Shown here piece after piece: positions 20,561 through 24,120 of a stretch of DNA of 24,120 bases. Within the stretch, counting starts at the first letter, position 1. Each line of letters opens with the position of its first letter. The stretch comes from Carex sylvatica (Eukaryota; Streptophyta; Magnoliopsida; Poales; Cyperaceae): positions 1-24,120 of the forward strand of contig CAXKVR010000801.1 in NCBI GenBank assembly GCA_964058845.1. Direction: 5' to 3'. The translations under genes and the position numbers were made by a program. Under the pieces are notes generated by a model, which saw only the letters and a list, made by a program, of their open reading frames with translations, ran no database searches and was not told where the DNA came from.

Positions 20561-21125
20561 TTGGCCTTCGACCACCTTGTGCTTCTTCGGCATCAGTGTG
20601 AACTCCGTCAACCAACCCCAAGACCCCACCCAACCTCCTCCTCTCGCTCTGTCTCTCTCTGGCCTTCTCTTCCTCCTCTGCGACAGCACACCATCTCTTA
20701 CTTACACAAAGAGAAGGCTGAGCCGGTGGGATGAGGAGAGCGAGGGTGTAGAGGTTACCTGTTTCTTACGCGAGAAAGAAAACTGGGAGGCCAGAGCAAG
20801 CACACAGTGCAGCCAGTTGGAGGCCGGACTGATCCCAATTAGATCCTACATACTTTGTAAGAGAGACTGGTACGCAAGCTACAAGTTGTACAAGCTAGAA
20901 GATTACTGGTATGAACACAGTCCAGTCCAGGATTTTAAATGGTGCGACTGGCGCCAATTTCGGGCTACTAGTTTCAAGCGGAGAGGCTGCCAGAAAGAAG
21001 GGAGGGGGTTAATTTATAAGGAGCCCCTCCTCTTTTTCTCCTTTTTGCATACTGAATATGAGGATATTTTTAGTTTGGGTATTTGCTATTTTCAGTCTTG
21101 TTTATTTTCCTTTCTGTATCTCTCC
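20561..21125. other. GC-richer block with an unverified long frame
   Basis: A plus-strand frame of 203 codons (20577-21188) crosses a C/T-rich segment and then AT-rich DNA. It has no recognisable domain, and its character changes from Pro/Leu/Ser-rich to Trp/Tyr/Lys-rich to Phe-rich in step with base composition. I treat it as non-coding transposon or intron DNA. Confidence 0.4.
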
Positions 21126-21199
21126 TTCTTATTAAGGAGCTTAATGTCTAGATTCTGCACGATTCTTATTAAGGAGCTTAATGTCTAGATTCTGCAAGA
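21126..21199 (+). repeat. 37-bp tandem duplication
   Basis: TTCTTATTAAGGAGCTTAAT, continuing GTCTAGATTCTGCA, occurs at 21126 and 21163. The copies are essentially identical over 34 bases. Confidence 0.9.
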
Positions 21200-21329
21200 A
21201 TCCTGATTTACTGTTTTTTTTCGAAAGGATGCGCGCCGCATATGATCCCAGCGCCCGTAGACCGCGCCTCTAAACCACGCACGGTGCCTGTGGACCGCGC
21301 CTATGCACTGTGCACCCTTTTTTTGTTTT

Positions 21330-21408
21330 TTTTTTTTTGCTGAAGGCAGGATTCGAATTCAGTTGGATTCTGTTGATGCCAAAAATTTTACCACTACACT
21401 AGAGTTCA
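21330..21408 (-). mobile_element. tRNA-derived SINE-like or retroposed tRNA remnant
   Basis: On the minus strand an A-box-like TAGTGTAGTGG (21401-21391) fits TRGYNNARNGG. A B-box-like ATTCGAATC (21358-21350) fits GWTCRANNC except for its first base. Their starts are 43 bases apart, within the tRNA range. An A-rich tract follows (21339-21317, minus strand). This is the layout of the head of a tRNA-derived retroposon. No cloverleaf can be completed, so it is not a functional tRNA. Confidence 0.4.
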
Positions 21409-22055
21409 CTTGTAAATAAAATGAATATTTAACTATTTTTCTCTACAAATTTGATTTAAATTATAATTATATAAATATCATATATAAAATAATAAAAAAA
21501 TATATATATTAATACCCGTATCGTATCCTTCATTTTTGAAAATTGCCATATCACCGTATCCGTATCGTATCAGTATTATTATTGCTTTGAGATTTGTGCA
21601 GCACGTATTTGAAAGGTTGATTTTTAAAAAGGTCACGCAAATAATGAAACGCTTAATCTTCTTCAGTTTATAATATTTTATAATAAAATAATCTGTTTCC
21701 GTTGCAACGCGTACGATGCTAGTGTTAGAAGAGGACTGTAATTGTTAAACTATTTTATTTGGTTAATGCAATTTACGTTTTAATATTAAAAAAAAAAAAT
21801 AGGAGAGACGAAAAGACAAAAAAAACGAAAAGGTATCGGATCAATAAATAGATACGGATATAAAACTAATTTAGTTAGCGAGTTCGTTAATCAAAACAAT
21901 CATCTAAGATTTGAAATCGTGTTGCGTAGACTATCCATCGAACTAGAGTTGGTCCGATGGACATTCACTTTTGAGCATACAGGGAACAATTATTGTGGAC
22001 TATGTAAATTGTTGGTTAAAATTTTGTTTTTAAATAATTGTGATATGTTGCATAG
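21400..22055. other. Right part of SHMT intron, no gene
   Basis: AT-rich, with CGTATCGTATCC and CGTATCCGTATCGTATC strings at about 21517-21570. These resemble the GGATACGG-type vocabulary of the hAT element at 23265-24078 but carry no recognisable ends. Confidence 0.4.
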
Positions 22056-22314
22056 GAAGTGCTGGTGAATTCGTTTGACTACTGCGATGTAGTGACAACA
22101 CAACTCATACGAGTCTCAGGGGCCCACAATCCGCGATGATTTTTTCTACCGGAAAGATGCATAGTTCCAAAATGAATTGTTTGATTTGGAAAACAAGATC
22201 AACAAAGCAGTTTTCTCAACTCTCCAGGATGCCTCCTGCGAAAATCAAATCGCAAGTTTGGCCGTTGCCCTCGAACAAGCAAAGTTGCCTCAATTCCTCT
22301 TATACATACAGCAG

Positions 22315-22705
22315 GTTCGTAAATAGTACAAAAGATTATTATTTTCCTTCAACTGTATATTATATTTTATATTTTGCATGTCAAATAAATTGAGGAGAAT
22401 ATATAGAACTGTGAATTTATAGTAGAACTAGCTAGTTGGTGAATTTAGAGTATATTATAGAGTGTTCTTAATCTCACTAAGTTCTTTGGTGTACTTAATT
22501 TTAAAAATTATTGTATTAATTTTAAATAAAGATTTCAAACCGTTGAAACTGATCTACATTACAAGTAACGTAATTTCATGTCAAATTTATAAATTATAAA
22601 ATTAATTTAATATAGAGTCAAGTGGTAAAAAATAAATATTTATAAGTTAATTTTAATACCTTTATTTGTCATTTTTTTTACTAAAGTCAAGTAGTAGAAA
22701 ATTAT
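22315..22705. other. AT-rich spacer downstream of SHMT exon
   Basis: No later SHMT exon is present. A short direct repeat, GTCAAGTGGTAAAAAAT (22617) and GTCAAGTAGTAGAAAAT (22686), is the only structure. Confidence 0.45.
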
Positions 22706-22709
22706 AGAG

Positions 22710-23127
22710 GTTGGCTACTATGCTTATATAAGCATATCTCCACATATGCTTATAACTCATTTTTGTGTTTTCAATGTTCAAATGGTCGATCTGAACCGTT
22801 AGATGTGATCTCTATATTGAAATGTGTTTGGAGACCAAATTTTACATTTTTCTGAATTATTCTACTATTTATTAAGCCACTTTGAAAATCGCTGATCCAA
22901 CGGTGGCTTCTAATTTTACTGTTTGTAAAGTCATCGTTGGATTAGCGATTTTCAAAGTGGCTTAATAAATAATAAAAAAATTCAGAAAAATATAAAATTT
23001 GGTCTCCAAGCACATTTCAATATAGAGATCACATCTAACGATTCAAATCGATCATTTGAACATTGGAAACACAAAAATGAGTTATAGACATACGTAGGAA
23101 TATACTTATATAAAAATAGTACCCAAC
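22710..23127. mobile_element. Long hairpin MITE (foldback)
   Basis: Two arms of about 195 bp, 22710-22904 and 22932-23127, are near-perfect inverted copies around a loop of about 27 bases. The outer ends read GTTGGCTACTA and, inverted, GTTGGGTACTA. Inner parts such as ATTAAGCCACTTTGAAAATC, followed by GCTGATCCAACG against GCTAATCCAACG, differ by one base in 32. No target-site duplication is clear. A transcript across it would fold into a long double strand. Confidence 0.9.
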
Positions 23128-23256
23128 ATCTTTTAATAAAATGTTTTAAGAATGTGGTTGCTCTAGAAAAGTAAATAAAGGAAACAAGATGCTGAGTCGT
23201 GGGGCTGACAATTTCTTGCTGGTGTGGAATAATCTTGGTTCTCTTGAATTGATCGG

Positions 23257-23264
23257 GTATGTGT
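23257..23264. repeat. Target-site duplication, left copy (hAT MITE)
   Basis: GTATGTGT, 7 of 8 bases matching 24079-24086. Confidence 0.65.
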
Positions 23265-24078
23265 TAGGGGTGTAAACGGAGTCGGGTTACCGTATCCGCT
23301 TCGCATTCAAAATTATTATTTGGATTAATCCGAATTGAAAGGAGCGAATAATTCCCGAATTCGGATCCCGGATAATTAAGTATCCAACCAACATTTTCTT
23401 CGGATACGGAAACGGGGTATTCAATCAGAAAACGGATTGGATACCAGAACAATCCGGGTAAACCAAATTCGCACAACTATTTCCTCTTCCCTCCTACCTA
23501 TCACGTTAATGATAGACCTCCGGGCCAAAGGGGTTATATAATCTGCATAGTTATCATTCATTTATCTTGTGGGAATAACCTCATTTCCGAATCATCCGGA
23601 CGACCGGACAAAGCTACCGCTGCTGTAAGTGCGCATCTTTTATTTATAACATTTATCATTTTTATCCTTAGGTCCTTGGATCACATGCGGCGCTTTTGAT
23701 GTCTTCATAATAATGCAATCTGAGTGATATATACAGATACCATCGTAATAGTTTTAATTCATGAATCAGCACACTGTTCGTACTAATTTATCTCCTATCT
23801 CTTCAACAACTTATAGTATCATGACTATTTATATTTAATTTTTTAATTAATATTTGTATCTTAGAAGTTTATATATCTTAATTATTCGATCATTATTCGT
23901 TTTATATCTGTATTTGAATCTATATCCGCAAACTATTCGTTTCATATATGTATCTGTTTAAGACGGATTTGATTTTGAATTTTGATATCCATTTACTATC
24001 CGTATCTGTATTCGTATCCGTTCATTATCCGACAAATACAGATATGATATCAGTATTATCCGCTCAGTTTCACCCCTA
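23265..24078. mobile_element. hAT-type non-autonomous element (MITE), 814 bp
   Basis: The ends are TAGGGGTGTAAACGGAG (left) and, inverted from the right, TAGGGGTGAAACTGAGCGG. The flanks are GTATGTGT (23257-23264) and GTATATGT (24079-24086), an 8-bp duplication with one mismatch, as hAT elements make. Subterminal regions are full of GGATACGG, CCGTATCC and ATTATCCG strings, a layout common in plant hAT MITEs. No transposase frame. Confidence 0.8.
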
Positions 24079-24086
24079 GTATATGT
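24079..24086. repeat. Target-site duplication, right copy (hAT MITE)
   Basis: GTATATGT, 7 of 8 bases matching 23257-23264. Confidence 0.65.
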
Positions 24087-24120
24087 TCCTTTATGTTCTT
24101 ATTATGTCCTTTATTAATTA

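Larger units (their letters stand above)
17637..22314 (+). pseudogene. SHMT: Broken serine hydroxymethyltransferase gene (cytosolic type), two exons
   Basis: SHMT moves a one-carbon unit between serine/glycine and tetrahydrofolate using PLP. Exon A (17637-17895) has VPYKVNPANGLIDYDELEK, FKPKLITCGGSAYSRDWDYK and CGAWLLCDM, then SDVIGF where the family has AHISGL. Exon B (22056-22314) has FDYCDVVTT and, with indels corrected by alignment, HTSLRGP, MIF, YRKDA, LFDLENKINKAVFSTLQ and ENQIASLAVALEQAKLPQF. Splice sites are good: GAG|GTAATT at 17896, GCATAG|GAAG at 22055, CAG|GTTCGT at 22315. The CGGSAYxRDWDY and DYCDVVTT wording points to the plant cytosolic SHM4/5 group. Decay: the PLP lysine of HKSLRGP is Thr (AAG to ACG), the stacking His of DMAH is Asp, there is a 1-base loss near TTTT and a gained base at IFY, an in-frame TAG follows RKDA, and LQGGP became LQDAS. 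N- and C-terminal exons are absent. The 4.16-kb intron has been enlarged by repeats. Confidence 0.87.

Noticed and set aside
20381..20734. 117-codon plus-strand frame
   Set aside because: No homology recognised. It overlaps another long frame and a C/T-rich stretch, so it is likely compositional.
20577..21188. 203-codon plus-strand open frame
   Set aside because: No recognisable domain. Amino-acid character follows local base composition in three blocks, and it crosses a 37-bp tandem repeat. It lies in the SHMT intron.
1..24120. CRISPR arrays, bacterial operons, viral genes or an autonomous transposase/reverse transcriptase
   Set aside because: Scanning found no regularly spaced repeats, no prokaryotic gene organisation and no DDE, RT or integrase motifs. 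The tandem repeats present are adjacent duplications without spacers.

Overview
The window is nuclear DNA of a flowering plant. It is AT-rich and intron-rich, the recognisable coding pieces are plant proteins (VPS33, the chloroplast SecA2-type translocase, an APK1/PBL-type receptor-like cytoplasmic kinase, cytosolic-type serine hydroxymethyltransferase), and non-autonomous DNA transposons fill much of the rest. I cannot place it to species or decide between monocot and dicot. I see no intact protein-coding gene. Every recognisable coding region is a fragment with frameshifts, internal losses or changed catalytic residues.

Layout. (1) 125-6535 is a Mutator-like element with terminal inverted repeats (TIRs) of about 170-185 bp and a matching flanking direct repeat ACTTGAAG (117-124 and 6536-6543). 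It carries host gene pieces, so it is a Pack-MULE. On the minus strand, a VPS33 promoter, 5' leader and first exon lie directly upstream of broken exons of SECA2. On the plus strand it holds a promoter-like stretch with a telo-box, and a possible membrane-protein exon. Its right third is a tandem/minisatellite block. (2) About 6566-10178 is a second MULE-like element with related inverted ends, GC-rich subterminal blocks and a non-coding interior. (3) 11151-12809 is a third, sharply bounded MULE (9-bp duplication CTAAGGGTG, about 395-bp TIRs, GC-rich subterminal arrays). Immediately to its right lie two exons of a broken receptor-like cytoplasmic kinase gene (12919-13429). (4) 13430-17600 is gene-free: a degraded transposon end, a tandemly duplicated foldback repeat and an AT-rich minisatellite. 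(5) 17637-22314 is a broken SHMT gene on the plus strand. Its two exons are separated by a 4.16-kb intron filled with repeats, a broken ORF of unknown origin and a tRNA-derived retroposon-like remnant. (6) 22710-23127 is a long hairpin MITE. 23265-24078 is an hAT-type MITE with TAGGGGTG ends and an 8-bp duplication.

The genes do not form a working system together. The window records repeated capture and decay of host genes. The item most worth following is the VPS33-SECA2 fusion, because a housekeeping promoter and start codon have been placed in front of another gene's exons and could still drive a chimeric RNA. Homology calls rest on motifs I recognise by eye. No database search was run.
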